Source: Planktothricoides raciborskii GIHE-MW2 (GTDB lineage: Bacteria; Cyanobacteriota; Cyanobacteriia; Cyanobacteriales; Laspinemataceae). Taken from it: DNA of 64,000 nucleotides. The DNA lies in the NCBI RefSeq assembly GCF_040564635.1, contig NZ_CP159837.1, positions 3,025,001 through 3,089,000 of the forward strand. The letters are read 5' to 3'. The notes under the pieces were generated by a model, which searched no databases, was not told where the DNA came from, and was given only the letters and a program-made list of their open reading frames with translations. A program made the position numbers and the translations under genes. Below, in pieces: positions 32,358-40,539 of the stretch (within the stretch, counting starts at the first letter, position 1; each line of letters starts with the position of its first letter).

Positions 32358-33302
32358 TCAAGATAAAATCACTTGTTGGCGAATTTTATTTCCTTGTTTA
32401 TTGATTTTCCGAGAATAAATGAATTTAGCAAAAAGGAACCAGCCGGACAGAGAAAATATTGCCGGAATGCCCACGCTTAATGCGTCGGATATTTTTTTAT
32501 TTTTCAAGGACACAAACATCCAATGTAAGGCCATGTATCGTTTGATGCTCTCAAATGGATCTAATTTATTCTGATATAATGGACTAACGAGATTATAGAT
32601 TTTTTCTTTAATCATAATATTGGTTTTTAAGCGGTCTTTAATGGCCAACTTGACATTTAATCCACCAGACCATAAGGTGCGATAAGCCAGATATTCATTA
32701 ATAAAAACCGCATCCCCATATTGAGCAATTTTTAACCAAGAATCTATGTCATCATAGTTTAAATTAAACGCACTATCCCAGCCCCCGGATTTGAGAAAAG
32801 CTTCTCTTTGAAAAGCTACCTGTACCGGGGTGCCAAAGGGCACTTGATCCATTAGCATTCCATAGTGAATATCTTCTTGGGGGACATAGAAAGCTTTGCC
32901 GAGACCATTGGGTTGAGTCCTAAAGAGTTCTTGTTCATTTTCATTGACTTGAATCGCTTGACAAGAACAAATCACCGCTTGAGGACGTAGGGCGATCGCT
33001 TTGGTGAATTTTTCAATGCAATTCGGGGCAAGATAGTCATCATCATCTAACATTTTGATCCAATCTCCCGTTGCGGCTTTTACCCCAGCATTGACGGTTT
33101 CTGCATGACCCATATTCACGGGATTTCTATGATAAATAATGCGATCGCCCAGACTTGTCAGATACGCTTGAGTTTCATCGGTGGAACAATCATCAGCCAC
33201 GACTAATTCACAAGGGACTGTTTGGGATAAAACTGATTCAACCGCCCGTCTTAATAAGGGTAAACGGTTATAGGTGGTGATGACGACAGTAAATTTAAGC
33301 AT
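32358..33302 (-). CDS. family 2 glycosyltransferase
   Basis: A 314-residue GT-A fold glycosyltransferase. ATG 33302 opens MLKFTVVITTYNRLPLLRRAVESVLSQT, the canonical GT2 start. Nucleotide-sugar binding residues follow in LVVADDCSTDET (about 37-48), and the DXD-like metal site is in KMLDDDDYLAPN (about 95-106). The C-terminal region has one hydrophobic stretch (AIFSLSGWFLFAKFIY), suggesting membrane association. It probably transfers a sugar during exopolysaccharide, lipopolysaccharide or glycoprotein synthesis at the cytoplasmic face. Donor and acceptor are not predictable. It is a single gene, divergent from the rhomboid-like gene at 33426. Confidence 0.9.
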   Translation of the reverse strand: MLKFTVVITTYNRLPLLRRAVESVLSQTVPCELVVADDCSTDETQAYLTSLGDRIIYHRNPVNMGHAETVNAGVKAATGDWIKMLDDDDYLAPNCIEKFTKAIALRPQAVICSCQAIQVNENEQELFRTQPNGLGKAFYVPQEDIHYGMLMDQVPFGTPVQVAFQREAFLKSGGWDSAFNLNYDDIDSWLKIAQYGDAVFINEYLAYRTLWSGGLNVKLAIKDRLKTNIMIKEKIYNLVSPLYQNKLDPFESIKRYMALHWMFVSLKNKKISDALSVGIPAIFSLSGWFLFAKFIYSRKINKQGNKIRQQVILS

Positions 33303-33425
33303 AAGGGAGTTTTCGATCAAATTTGGTATAAACGCCAACCGCTTAATCACTGATTGGGATTAAACCGGCAGCTATCTGTTATCTGTAAAATATTTTAACT
33401 TAATTCGGGTAAATCAGGTAAAACT

Positions 33426-34151
33426 ATGATTCCTCTTAGCGATCGCTTTCCATCACGGCAACCCCTAGTCATCTGGGGTATCATTGGCATAAATTTAGCC
33501 CTATTTATGGGGGAACTTAACCTAGAGTTAAAGGGAACTTTGGGGGAATTTCTGACCACTTGGGGCATTGTCCCCTCGCGAATTCATGCGATCGCTACTG
33601 ATGCCATGAGTAGCAATAACCCCGCCAATTGGGTAGCTTTAATTATTCTCCCGTTGGGGTCAATTTTCTTGAGTTTATTCCTCCATAGTAGTTTTAGTCA
33701 AATCCTGGGAAATATGCTATTTTTATGGGTATTTGGCAAAAGCTTAGAAGAAATTCTCGGTCATGGCCGCTTTCTGATATTTTATATTATATCTGGATTA
33801 TTGACTGGGGTGGGACAGGCGCTAATTGACCCTACTTTAACAAATCCTTTAGTGGGGAGTAATGGCGCGATCACGGCTATTTTAGGAGCCTATTTGCTCA
33901 GTTTTCCCAAAGCAAAAATAGAAAGTATCCTGCCCTTGGTGATTATTTTTATTCCCATAGAAATTCCGGCATTTTTTTATTTAAGCTGGTGGTTTGTCCA
34001 ACAAATATTTTATGGCGTTGGTCGGCTAGAAATTGCTGTCACCATCAACCAATTTAGCTTGGCTTATTGGACTCATGGCTTAGGTTTACTCATTGGCGCC
34101 ACTTTAATTCCCTTAATGGTCAAACGGAAACCCGCTACCGCAATTTATTAA
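33426..34151 (+). CDS. rhomboid-family membrane protein lacking the catalytic serine
   Basis: A 241-residue polytopic protein with the rhomboid arrangement: FLHSSFSQILGNMLFLWVFGKSLEEILGHGRFLIFYIISGL, then LVGSNGAITAILGAYLLSFPKAK, then YWTHGLGLLIGA. In active rhomboids the motif is GxSG with serine as nucleophile. Here it reads G144-S-N146-G, so Asn occupies the catalytic position. The histidine near 217 is kept, but the TM2 His of the usual H-x-L-x-N motif is Gln92. Codon 146 reads AAT. If the motif has not shifted by one (Ser145 as nucleophile), this is a pseudoprotease that may bind membrane substrates without cleaving them. Six transmembrane segments are plausible. Confidence 0.82.
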   Translation: MIPLSDRFPSRQPLVIWGIIGINLALFMGELNLELKGTLGEFLTTWGIVPSRIHAIATDAMSSNNPANWVALIILPLGSIFLSLFLHSSFSQILGNMLFLWVFGKSLEEILGHGRFLIFYIISGLLTGVGQALIDPTLTNPLVGSNGAITAILGAYLLSFPKAKIESILPLVIIFIPIEIPAFFYLSWWFVQQIFYGVGRLEIAVTINQFSLAYWTHGLGLLIGATLIPLMVKRKPATAIY

Positions 34152-34257
34152 TTTATTAATTTATTAATTTATTAAAACCAGAAAAAACCATCCTTAAGTT
34201 GGAATTTTCTGGTGGCTAATCTGGTGGCTAATTTCTGGGCAATTAAAATAAAAGCAA

Positions 34258-35076
34258 TTAAAATAAAGCCAGGGTTAACTTTTGGCGATATTCTAAAGTC
34301 AGAGGATTCTCGTTGCCTAAAATATCAAAAATTAACAAGATGGCTTTTCGCGCTCCATCATCTTTATATTTTCGGTCGCTTTCTACCACTGCTAAAAATA
34401 AGTCTAATGCCGCTTTATAGTGGCCTTCGATGGTAAAGCTTGCCCCTTGAGCAAAAGACCGATCTAAGTCGGTTTCCCCCGCATCACTAGCAGCAATTTG
34501 AAATTGAATTAAAGCCGCGATCGCTTTTCCTACGGGGACAAATTCTGGATTATTCTGGGGAAGATTGGCCAGTAATTCTTGGGCTGCTTCTATTTGATTG
34601 ATGGAAATAAAATATTTAGCCGCATCTAAAGTTATTTTGGGATTATTGGGATATTTTTCTAGTAACTTTTGCCACATTTCTGGGGATGCTTCCCCGTCTT
34701 TGGTCAAAGTTCCAGAGGCGATCGCGGATAACTCATCATCCACCAGACGTTTAATATTACATTTGGCTAAAAGTTGTGTAAGTTGGGGTTCTGTTAGCAC
34801 CCCGACAAAGCCATTAATTAGCTGACCTTGATAGATAATTTTAACATCGGGAACTCCCTCAATTTTTAAGGCTTGAGATAAATAAGGATTTTGGTCAATA
34901 TCCACCTTAGCCACCACACAATCATATTCTTGCGCCACCTTTTCCAGCATCGGCTTTAACATTTGGCAAGGGCCGCACCAAGTGGCAAAAAAATCCACAA
35001 TTACCGGAGTTTCATAGGATTTTTCTAATACTTCTTGCTCAAAGTCATGGTCATACACATCAATGGAATATCCCAT
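34258..35076 (-). CDS. thioredoxin-TPR co-chaperone (YbbN/CnoX-like)
   Basis: A 272-residue cytoplasmic protein. Residues 1-110 are a thioredoxin domain: SYETPVIVDFFATWCGPCQMLKPML with active-site cysteines 34 and 37, and the cis-proline motif IEGVPDVKII. Residues ~130-272 are helical tetratricopeptide-like repeats (WQKLLEKYPNNPKITLDAAKYFISINQIEAAQELLANLP, GHYKAALDLFLAVVESD, ILLIFDILGNENPLTLEYRQKL). The architecture is that of YbbN/CnoX, which protects clients from oxidation and hands them to GroEL/DnaK. Unlike E. coli CnoX, both cysteines are present, so it may also be a reductase. GAGGCAAAATA precedes the ATG. Confidence 0.88.
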   Translation of the reverse strand: MGYSIDVYDHDFEQEVLEKSYETPVIVDFFATWCGPCQMLKPMLEKVAQEYDCVVAKVDIDQNPYLSQALKIEGVPDVKIIYQGQLINGFVGVLTEPQLTQLLAKCNIKRLVDDELSAIASGTLTKDGEASPEMWQKLLEKYPNNPKITLDAAKYFISINQIEAAQELLANLPQNNPEFVPVGKAIAALIQFQIAASDAGETDLDRSFAQGASFTIEGHYKAALDLFLAVVESDRKYKDDGARKAILLIFDILGNENPLTLEYRQKLTLALF

Positions 35077-35263
35077 TATTTTGCCTCTTAATTGATTCTA
35101 GACTGATTCTAGACTGATTTTATGGTCTTTTTCCCTGAGACGGGAATCACCACTGTTTCAGATACTATATGAGATGATACTACCTGAATATGATGGCGAT
35201 CGCGATCGTCAAAATTCCATCATCTATGGGGTAGGTTACGGCGGAAACTAAATTTATTGCCCT

Positions 35264-35364
35264 CTTATGGATTCCCGCATTCGCGGGAATGACAGATGAC
35301 CCCCGCATTCGGGGGAATGACCTTTGACGAATCCTAGGGGCGAATCGCGAATCGCCCCTAGGAT
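35264..35364. repeat. two palindromic repeat elements
   Basis: 35264-35323 holds ATTCCCGCATTCGCGGGAAT and CCCCCGCATTCGGGGG hairpins, the same core that sits inside the MITEs (24252, 47999) and at 55587. 35331-35364 is an inverted repeat with arms ATCCTAGGGGCGA / TCGCCCCTAGGAT. They lie between the start of 34258-35076 and the stop of 35381. Confidence 0.78.
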
Positions 35365-35380
35365 AGAACCGGATGTAATA

Positions 35381-36121
35381 TTAATGCCCTAATGTAATAA
35401 TTGCTTTCCAGGCAAACTGGGGCAACACCAACATTCGGCGCCAACGCCAAGGTTCTTGATACAAACGATAAGCCCATTCCAAGTGTAACTTATGAGTCCA
35501 CAAAGGTGCCCTAGCTTTCGTCCCCGCCCAAATATCAAAACTACCACCAACCCCGATCCAAATTGATTCGGGACAGAGGTGACGGTGTTCGGCAATCCAA
35601 AATTCTTGCCTGGGTACTCCCAACCCGACTAAAATCAATCGAGGTTGCAATTTTTGCAAATTAGCTAACAAATTTGCCTCGATTTCTGGAGTTAAATAAC
35701 CATGTTCAGTCCCCGCTATTTTTAAATCTGGTAATTTTTGTTGCCAAGACTCTGCGGCTTTGGCTGAAATACCCGGTTTTGCCCCAAAGAAAAACACCGA
35801 ACAACTATCTGATTGCTTGGCAGCAATTTCTATCATTGACTCTGCCAGTTCAATGCCGGGACAACGTTTCACTTTTAAGCCTCGCAGCCATAGATAAAAT
35901 ACAATACCGGCGCCGTCAGGAACCACTAATTCCGCTTGGCGAATAATATCCCCAAAAGCTGGATTTTCCTGGGCTTGCATCGAGATTTCTGGGTTCAGTG
36001 TCACCACATGAGTTCCCTTTTTTTGTTCACTTCGTTCCGTCAACCAGCCTACATAGTCGTCTAATAAGTGAACGGGTAAGCCGAATACAGAAGATTTTGT
36101 GGTTATTGCTGCTTGTGACAT
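35381..36121 (-). CDS. WecB/TagA/CpsF family glycosyltransferase
   Basis: A 246-residue GT26-type enzyme. Hallmarks include THVVTLNPEISMQAQENPAFGDIIRQAELVVPDGAGIVFYLWLRG (the N-P and PDGxG motifs), SCSVFFFGAKPGISAKAA, PRLILVGLGVPRQEFWIAEHR and IWIGVGGSFDIWAGTKARAPLWTHKLHLEWAYRLYQEPWRWRRM. The family transfers ManNAc-type sugars to lipid-linked carriers in teichoic acid, enterobacterial common antigen or exopolysaccharide synthesis. In cyanobacteria it usually belongs to exopolysaccharide clusters. Here it stands without other cluster genes apart from the GT2 2.8 kb away. The length is standard and all motifs are intact. Confidence 0.92.
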   Translation of the reverse strand: MSQAAITTKSSVFGLPVHLLDDYVGWLTERSEQKKGTHVVTLNPEISMQAQENPAFGDIIRQAELVVPDGAGIVFYLWLRGLKVKRCPGIELAESMIEIAAKQSDSCSVFFFGAKPGISAKAAESWQQKLPDLKIAGTEHGYLTPEIEANLLANLQKLQPRLILVGLGVPRQEFWIAEHRHLCPESIWIGVGGSFDIWAGTKARAPLWTHKLHLEWAYRLYQEPWRWRRMLVLPQFAWKAIITLGH

Positions 36122-36201
36122 TTCTCAGAAGGTCTTGGTTTGGGTTGCCGATCTATTTTATAATAATACGGTAAAGCAGATTGACTTTTTTAGATTATTT
36201 T

Positions 36202-36404
36202 TTATATGTTTTCAACAGGCAAAAGTTCAGCCGCTTTTTTAATATCCTGATTTCCTAACTTGGGTTTTCCCACTTTTTTATAAGCCGAACCTCGAAAGTA
36301 GTAAGCTTCTCCTTTGTTAGCATCTTGTTTAATGATTTGGGTAAAATCCTCAATAGCTTGAGGATAATTTTTGTTTTGATAGTGAATCAGACCTCGCCAA
36401 AAAA
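36202..36404 (-). other. out-of-frame 3' continuation of the HNH-TPR gene (frameshift)
   Basis: In the -1 frame after a T7 run (coding strand CATTTTTTTGG, near 36400) the reading continues FFWRGLIHYQNKNYPQAIED, further TPR sequence (FRGSAYKKVGKPKLGN) and a stop at 36202. This supplies about 65 more residues, i.e. two more TPRs of the same type as those just upstream. Explained by frameshift mutation, sequencing error in a homopolymer, or slippage. Confidence 0.7.
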
Positions 36405-37184
36405 ATGTTTCAATTCAGGATTTTGGTAAATTGCTTCGTGATAATCTGTTAGGGCATTTTGGTAATTTTTTAACTGATAGTAAGCTTTCCCTCTGCCTAG
36501 ATAAGCTTCAGCATAGACAGCATTAATCCGAATCGCTTGATTGTAATTCTGGATAGCGCTTTGGTAATCCTCACAGTTATAGAATTCGTTACCTTTTTGG
36601 TAATAATCTTGGGAACGTTTCACCGCACGAGCAATTAAAGGATTTTCTTGTTCTAAACCTTGTATAGACAATTTACCCTCGTTATATTGTTTATAATGTC
36701 TTGCTCGTGTTTTAATTATCCATTCACCATTGATGAGGTGTAACTTGTCAAGGGTTGTCTTAGCTCGTTCTAATTCATGTGCCGGAATAGCCTCAGTCCC
36801 AACTAACTGTAAAGAAGGTAACAAAATTTCAAACCAATCATCTTCTACCTCAAAAGGATCCAGTATTTGATCCTGTTCTAAATCACTTTTATATTGATTC
36901 AGTTTATCCGAAGCATATCGATAGTTCGACCATTCATAGGCTTGATTAGGATGCTTTGTTTTGCTTAAATAATGATCCACTACTCCTGAGAAAGGTTGAA
37001 TGCAAGCATAAGCGCAAAAACCGTTAAATCCATCAGCTAATTGGTTTATACACTTTGTCCAATAAGTGTGATTTTTAAAGCTAATTTTTTTGAGATGAAT
37101 ATTTCCGGATAACCAAGCATTTCCTGGCTGTCGCACTTTGGCATCAAAATCATCGGGTTCTGGCGGTCTTTGAAATCGCATCAT
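36387..37184 (-). CDS. HNH-type nuclease fused to TPRs (PtuB-like), frameshifted
   Basis: A 265-residue product in the main frame. Residues ~1-130 form an HNH-like nuclease: FCAYAC with C57 and C61, VVDHYLSK with D70-H71, EWSNYR with N87, and a late N96..K99. The pattern (CAY..C, DH, AYEWSNYR..., ILDPFEVEDDWF) is that of HNH proteins paired with AAA ATPases in Septu (PtuAB)-like antiphage systems. Residues ~190-260 are TPRs (YQKGNEFYNCEDYQSAIQNYNQAIRINAVYAEAYLGRGKAYYQLKNYQNAL), an unusual fusion. The frame ends early at LKHFFGEV; the TPR series resumes in the -1 frame to 36202. It follows the ATPase gene by 42 bp in the same direction. Defence function is inferred from architecture. Confidence 0.72.
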   Translation of the reverse strand: MMRFQRPPEPDDFDAKVRQPGNAWLSGNIHLKKISFKNHTYWTKCINQLADGFNGFCAYACIQPFSGVVDHYLSKTKHPNQAYEWSNYRYASDKLNQYKSDLEQDQILDPFEVEDDWFEILLPSLQLVGTEAIPAHELERAKTTLDKLHLINGEWIIKTRARHYKQYNEGKLSIQGLEQENPLIARAVKRSQDYYQKGNEFYNCEDYQSAIQNYNQAIRINAVYAEAYLGRGKAYYQLKNYQNALTDYHEAIYQNPELKHFFGEV

Positions 37185-37226
37185 AGTGACTATTTTTTTC
37201 TGATCACAATCTATTGAGTCAATGGA

Positions 37227-38516
37227 CTATTTTTTTATTTTAACAGTCCATCGATCCCAAAACTCATCAATATCTGTCAACACTCTAAGCAATTCTTGGT
37301 GAATTTGCTCTTTAGTTTGCAAATTTTCTGGGAAAGTATCTAAACTTTCACCGCGCATCAAAGCGTTAGCAGCTTTAATCGCTATTTCTGCTTCACGAGA
37401 ACGGGCTTGTTCTAGCCCGAAAATGGGTGAAGTTAACCAACCGACCGCATCTCCATGTTTTGCCCAAGGTAGTTCTCTGAGGGTGACATTGCTATCCTCT
37501 AATTCAAATAAGAAAAGTTGGTCTTGTTGTTCATCAAAATCAGGTTCTATTGAAGCGAGCACTAAAGGGGAATGAGTTGTGGCAATGATTTGAGTTTTCA
37601 TCGTTGCTTTGAGGGCTTTGGGAACTTCCAAAAGCGCAGGCAAAATAGACCGCTGCCACTGGGGATGTAAATGGGCTTCTACTTCATCAATTAGCAAGAC
37701 TAACCGATCGCATGGATCTTGATTTTTGAAGTCCGATGCTTGCTGGTGTTCATACCATGTCCAAACTAATAAATAGGCGATCGCTAAAATGCGTTTAATT
37801 CCGGCTGAAGCATGGATGACAGGAACAGTTCCGTAGGGAAGTTCCAAAGTAGGAATATCTCTAACATCCTGGGTTGAAACCCTTGTCGGTTTTCCCGGTT
37901 TCATCCATTCATCTCGATGAGGTGCCAGCTTTTCTATGACCTGACATAAAACTCTAAACGGTGAGCTTTCATTTTGCTCCGGTTGGTTTTGCCAGCTAAC
38001 CCAATCTCGCAGCAAACCATTACAGAGAACTTTACCATTTTCTTCTAGCCCATTCCAGAGTTGATCCGCAGTAAATTGATAAGCATCTAATCGATTATTG
38101 ATACTTGCATCTATTTCTTCATCGTCCCATTGTTCCCAATAATTCCGCGCCGTATCCCAAACCGAATATTCACCTTCGGTGCCGATATAAATGACCAAAC
38201 CAGGGTGCGATCGCTTCCCCCGAAATTTTGACCATTCTTGCCGCTGCCACTTAAATTTACTGGTGATCAGTTGTGCTGTGTTACCATCTATAACATTGTC
38301 CTGAATTAAATATTTGATTTCCGGTTCAGCGCCTTTTTCTCTGCGAGGCAAAGGAGGTTTTTGTACCCAAGTTTCTGTTAAACCTCTCCAGGCAATTTCT
38401 AACAAAAAAGTCTTACCGAGGCCATTATCCCCTGTAAATATATTGAGTCTGTCCGCTAACTCAATATCGAATTGCGGTGCAGGGCCGACATATTTTAGAT
38501 GTAGTTCTTTGAGCAT
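37227..38516 (-). CDS. AAA/ABC-type ATPase (PtuA-like)
   Basis: A 429-residue ATPase of the OLD/SMC-like (AAA_15/AAA_21) class. Walker A is FTGDNGLGKTFLL (residues ~28-39), the ABC-like signature segment is HASAGIKRILAIAYLL (~235-250), Walker B LVLLIDEVEAHLHPQWQ is near 275-290, and the switch histidine is in IIATTHSPLVLAS. The short insert between Walker A and signature (not a long coiled coil) fits PtuA and other defence ATPases rather than SMC. The downstream gene encodes an HNH protein, giving the two-gene ATPase-nuclease layout of Septu. In that system the ATPase gates nuclease activity during phage infection. Identification rests on motif order and context. Confidence 0.8.
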   Translation of the reverse strand: MLKELHLKYVGPAPQFDIELADRLNIFTGDNGLGKTFLLEIAWRGLTETWVQKPPLPRREKGAEPEIKYLIQDNVIDGNTAQLITSKFKWQRQEWSKFRGKRSHPGLVIYIGTEGEYSVWDTARNYWEQWDDEEIDASINNRLDAYQFTADQLWNGLEENGKVLCNGLLRDWVSWQNQPEQNESSPFRVLCQVIEKLAPHRDEWMKPGKPTRVSTQDVRDIPTLELPYGTVPVIHASAGIKRILAIAYLLVWTWYEHQQASDFKNQDPCDRLVLLIDEVEAHLHPQWQRSILPALLEVPKALKATMKTQIIATTHSPLVLASIEPDFDEQQDQLFLFELEDSNVTLRELPWAKHGDAVGWLTSPIFGLEQARSREAEIAIKAANALMRGESLDTFPENLQTKEQIHQELLRVLTDIDEFWDRWTVKIKK

Positions 38517-38669
38517 TTTTTCACCGGATGCAATAATTGCGGTTTCAAGTTGGACTTTAGTTATTGTTTGTTGGACGCGATCGCCTTGTCTAGTTTAGCT
38601 TATTTTCTGGCAATTTTTACCATTGATCCACAAGATTACAATAACTCAGAAAATTCGGCAGACAATTGA

Positions 38670-38777
38670 GGTGGTCTCGGTGCGTTACACTACGCTTCGC
38701 TGCGTTAACGCACCCTACCATGACTTCTAGCAGCAGAAACCGGGTTTCTTCAAGAAACCCGGTTTCTTGGTTGATTT
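38670..38777. repeat. palindromic repeats upstream of DUF29 gene
   Basis: GGTGCGTTA...TAACGCACC hairpin (about 38678-38713) followed by an AGAAACCGGGTTTCTT / AAGAAACCCGGTTTCTT hairpin (38735-38770). The latter is the commonest repeat of the window's right half. Confidence 0.75.
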
Positions 38778-38837
38778 GGGTGGAATTAGTTATGATAAAT
38801 TTATCAAAATAATATAGATAATCTCAAGGAAAGAGCA

Positions 38838-39296
38838 ATGCTGACTAAACAAGATTGGGAATGGTTAGCCACCGGATCGGAATATCAGATGGTTGTAACT
38901 ATCCAGCAACTATTACAGGAGAATCAAGTTATGGAAGCAAGTGAAGGACTTTACGCATTAATTGAATCTATGGGAAAATCTAAAAGGTTAGCACTGAGAA
39001 GCCAATTAATTCGCTTAATGCTTCACATCATTAAATGGAAATGCCAACCGCAAAAACGCACTTCTAGCTGGGCGATTAGCATTTTGTCTTCCCGTCGAGA
39101 AATAGAGGATATTCAAGAAGAAGTTCCTAGCTTAAACAGAGATTTTATAGAGTCGATTTGGGATAAATGTTTTCAATCTGCCGTGAAAGAGGCTGAAATA
39201 GAAATGAGGAAAGTTAAATGTGAGTTAACTTTCCTTTCTTGGTCAGAGGTTTTTGAAGATGAATATCTTTTATCTGATGACGATCGAGATGATTAA
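38838..39296 (+). CDS. DUF29 family protein (copy 1)
   Basis: A 152-residue DUF29 protein, a family abundant in cyanobacteria: MLTKQDWEWLATGSEYQMVVTIQQLLQENQVMEASEGLYALIESMGKSKRLALRSQLIRLMLHIIKWKCQPQKR...SWAISILSSRREIEDIQEEVPSL. It is all-helical and of unknown function. AAGGAAAGAGCA precedes the ATG. It is a direct duplicate of 40807-41262: the upstream ~100 bp, including an AAACCCGGTTTCTT hairpin, and most codons are shared. The pair brackets a DUF4160/DUF2442 module. Family members often occur in many copies per genome near repeats, consistent with this context. Confidence 0.87.
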   Translation: MLTKQDWEWLATGSEYQMVVTIQQLLQENQVMEASEGLYALIESMGKSKRLALRSQLIRLMLHIIKWKCQPQKRTSSWAISILSSRREIEDIQEEVPSLNRDFIESIWDKCFQSAVKEAEIEMRKVKCELTFLSWSEVFEDEYLLSDDDRDD

Positions 39297-39302
39297 CTGG
39301 CC

Positions 39303-39605
39303 CCCGAAGAGAAACCGGGTTTCTTTAGACCACCTTTGCCACCAAACCAAAATTATCATAGAAACCCGGTTTCTTACTTGCTGACAACAAGAGTGCGATC
39401 GCCCCCGAAGAGAAACCGGGTTTCTTCAGACCATCTTTGCCACCCAACCAAAATTATCATAGAAACCCGGTTTCTGATTAGCTGACAACAAGAGTGCGAT
39501 CGCCCCTGGAGAAAAACCGGGTTTTTTTAGACTATCTTTGCTACCCAACCAAAAGTATAATAAAAACCCGGTTTCTGATTGGTTGACAACAAGAGTGCGA
39601 TCGCT
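39303..39605. repeat. three tandem ~97-bp units of the AAACCGGGTTT repeat
   Basis: Each unit contains GAGAAACCGGGTTTCTT, a spacer with ACCAAAATTATCATAGAAACCCGG, then TGCTGACAACAAGAGTGCGATCG ending in a HIP1-like site. Units start near 39310, 39410 and 39511. Two further units lie at 40518-40715. Confidence 0.85.
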
Positions 39606-39622
39606 AATTTAGCCAAACGTTT

Positions 39623-40078
39623 TTAAGTTGTCAGAGGAGCATTCTTTTTAGGTCGGCCTCCTTTTTTACCATTTTCTCGTGCCGCTTTTGCTTTAGCCGA
39701 CGAAGTTTTTTCACCCCCCTTTCGCCCTAACTCACTCATCCAAGCTTTTGTGCCAAAAATACCGGCTAATAATTCAGTAATACCCAAATCCACATCTAAA
39801 CTGTCCCAGTGAATACTACTCCCAGAAGCAGATATCCAAATATCACTCAGTTGATCGGGGGTTGCATTTACTAAACCCTGTGCCAGTTGGGGAGGAAAAC
39901 TGAATATTGCGCCATTTTTTAGCCGAATCACGATTAAATCATTCGCCTCATCATAGGCAGCAGACTCCGCACGGGGTTCCGTAGCATTGGCTTTTTTTCC
40001 GGCTTCTTTAGCTTTGGCAATTTCTGCCGCCAGATTTTCCTCGGTTAACTCAAATTCCCAGTTAAAATTTACCGCCAT
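39623..40078 (-). CDS. DUF2442 protein (putative antitoxin partner)
   Basis: A 151-residue protein with a DUF2442 segment (ESAAYDEANDLIVIRLKNGAIFSFPPQLAQGLVNATPDQLSDIWISASGSSIHWDSLDVDLGITELLAGIFGTKAW). The basic C-terminus carries a KGG-type motif (LGRKGGEKTSSAKAKAARENGKKGGRPKKNAP) likely to contact DNA or RNA. The AT-hook-like GRPKK near the end supports DNA binding. It overlaps the DUF4160 gene by 17 bases, so the two are co-translated. DUF4160/DUF2442 pairs are recurrent and have been regarded as toxin-antitoxin-like modules; which partner is toxic is not established here. Confidence 0.8.
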   Translation of the reverse strand: MAVNFNWEFELTEENLAAEIAKAKEAGKKANATEPRAESAAYDEANDLIVIRLKNGAIFSFPPQLAQGLVNATPDQLSDIWISASGSSIHWDSLDVDLGITELLAGIFGTKAWMSELGRKGGEKTSSAKAKAARENGKKGGRPKKNAPLTT

Positions 40079-40340
40079 GTATTTCTTGCCATTTATTCAA
40101 TAACATTTCTTGATTGGCCGCGACTAACTTCAGTGCGGCGATGATATCTTTATTTTTCATGTCTTCGCTGGCAGTAACGACAGAAGGTCTGTGACTTTGA
40201 CTGCCGATATTTATCTTGACCTCCTTTTGATTGCTATCATTTTTTCTTCCTTTAAAAATATGAACATGAGCCGGAATATGATCGTTAGTATAAATATAAA
40301 CAAAAAGATTGTTTTCTAAGTCTTCGATAATTTTTGGCAT
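40062..40340 (-). CDS. DUF4160 protein
   Basis: A 92-residue DUF4160 protein: MPKIIEDLENNLFVYIYTNDHIPAHVHIFKGRKNDSNQKEVKINIGSQ, with the family's conserved H-x-P-x-H-x-H segment, then AALKLVAANQEMLLNKWQEIHGGKF. The ATG 40340 aligns with typical family starts (MP-I); the longer reading frame to 40445 runs into unrelated sequence. The clustered histidines suggest metal binding. It is translationally coupled to DUF2442 downstream (17-base overlap). The module is embedded between two DUF29 duplicates and arrays of AAACCGGGTTT repeats, consistent with acquisition as a unit. Confidence 0.8.
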   Translation of the reverse strand: MPKIIEDLENNLFVYIYTNDHIPAHVHIFKGRKNDSNQKEVKINIGSQSHRPSVVTASEDMKNKDIIAALKLVAANQEMLLNKWQEIHGGKF

Positions 40341-40389
40341 ATTGAAAGTTGAATAAAAATATAAAATAACCGCTCGATTCACTAGGCTG

Positions 40390-40539
40390 ATGGCACAGCG
40401 CTTTGCTTTACTCGAACAGCTAAGGAGACTGCCAATTTTGCACAACCTGTTGGCCTCGAACCATAGAATCGAGGCGGCTACTTTTGATTATAACCCAACG
40501 CTTGGGTTTTTGCAAGTGACAGAAACCGGGTTTCTTTAG
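40390..40539 (+). CDS. possible 49-residue ORF ending in a repeat
   Basis: MAQRFALLEQLRRLPILHNL, continuing to a C-terminus QVTETGFL whose last codons lie in the AGAAACCGGGTTTCTT repeat. Amphipathic helices and divergence from the DUF4160 gene make it plausible, but there is no clear ribosome site or known family. It may be a decayed gene fragment. Confidence 0.25.
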   Translation: MAQRFALLEQLRRLPILHNLLASNHRIEAATFDYNPTLGFLQVTETGFL

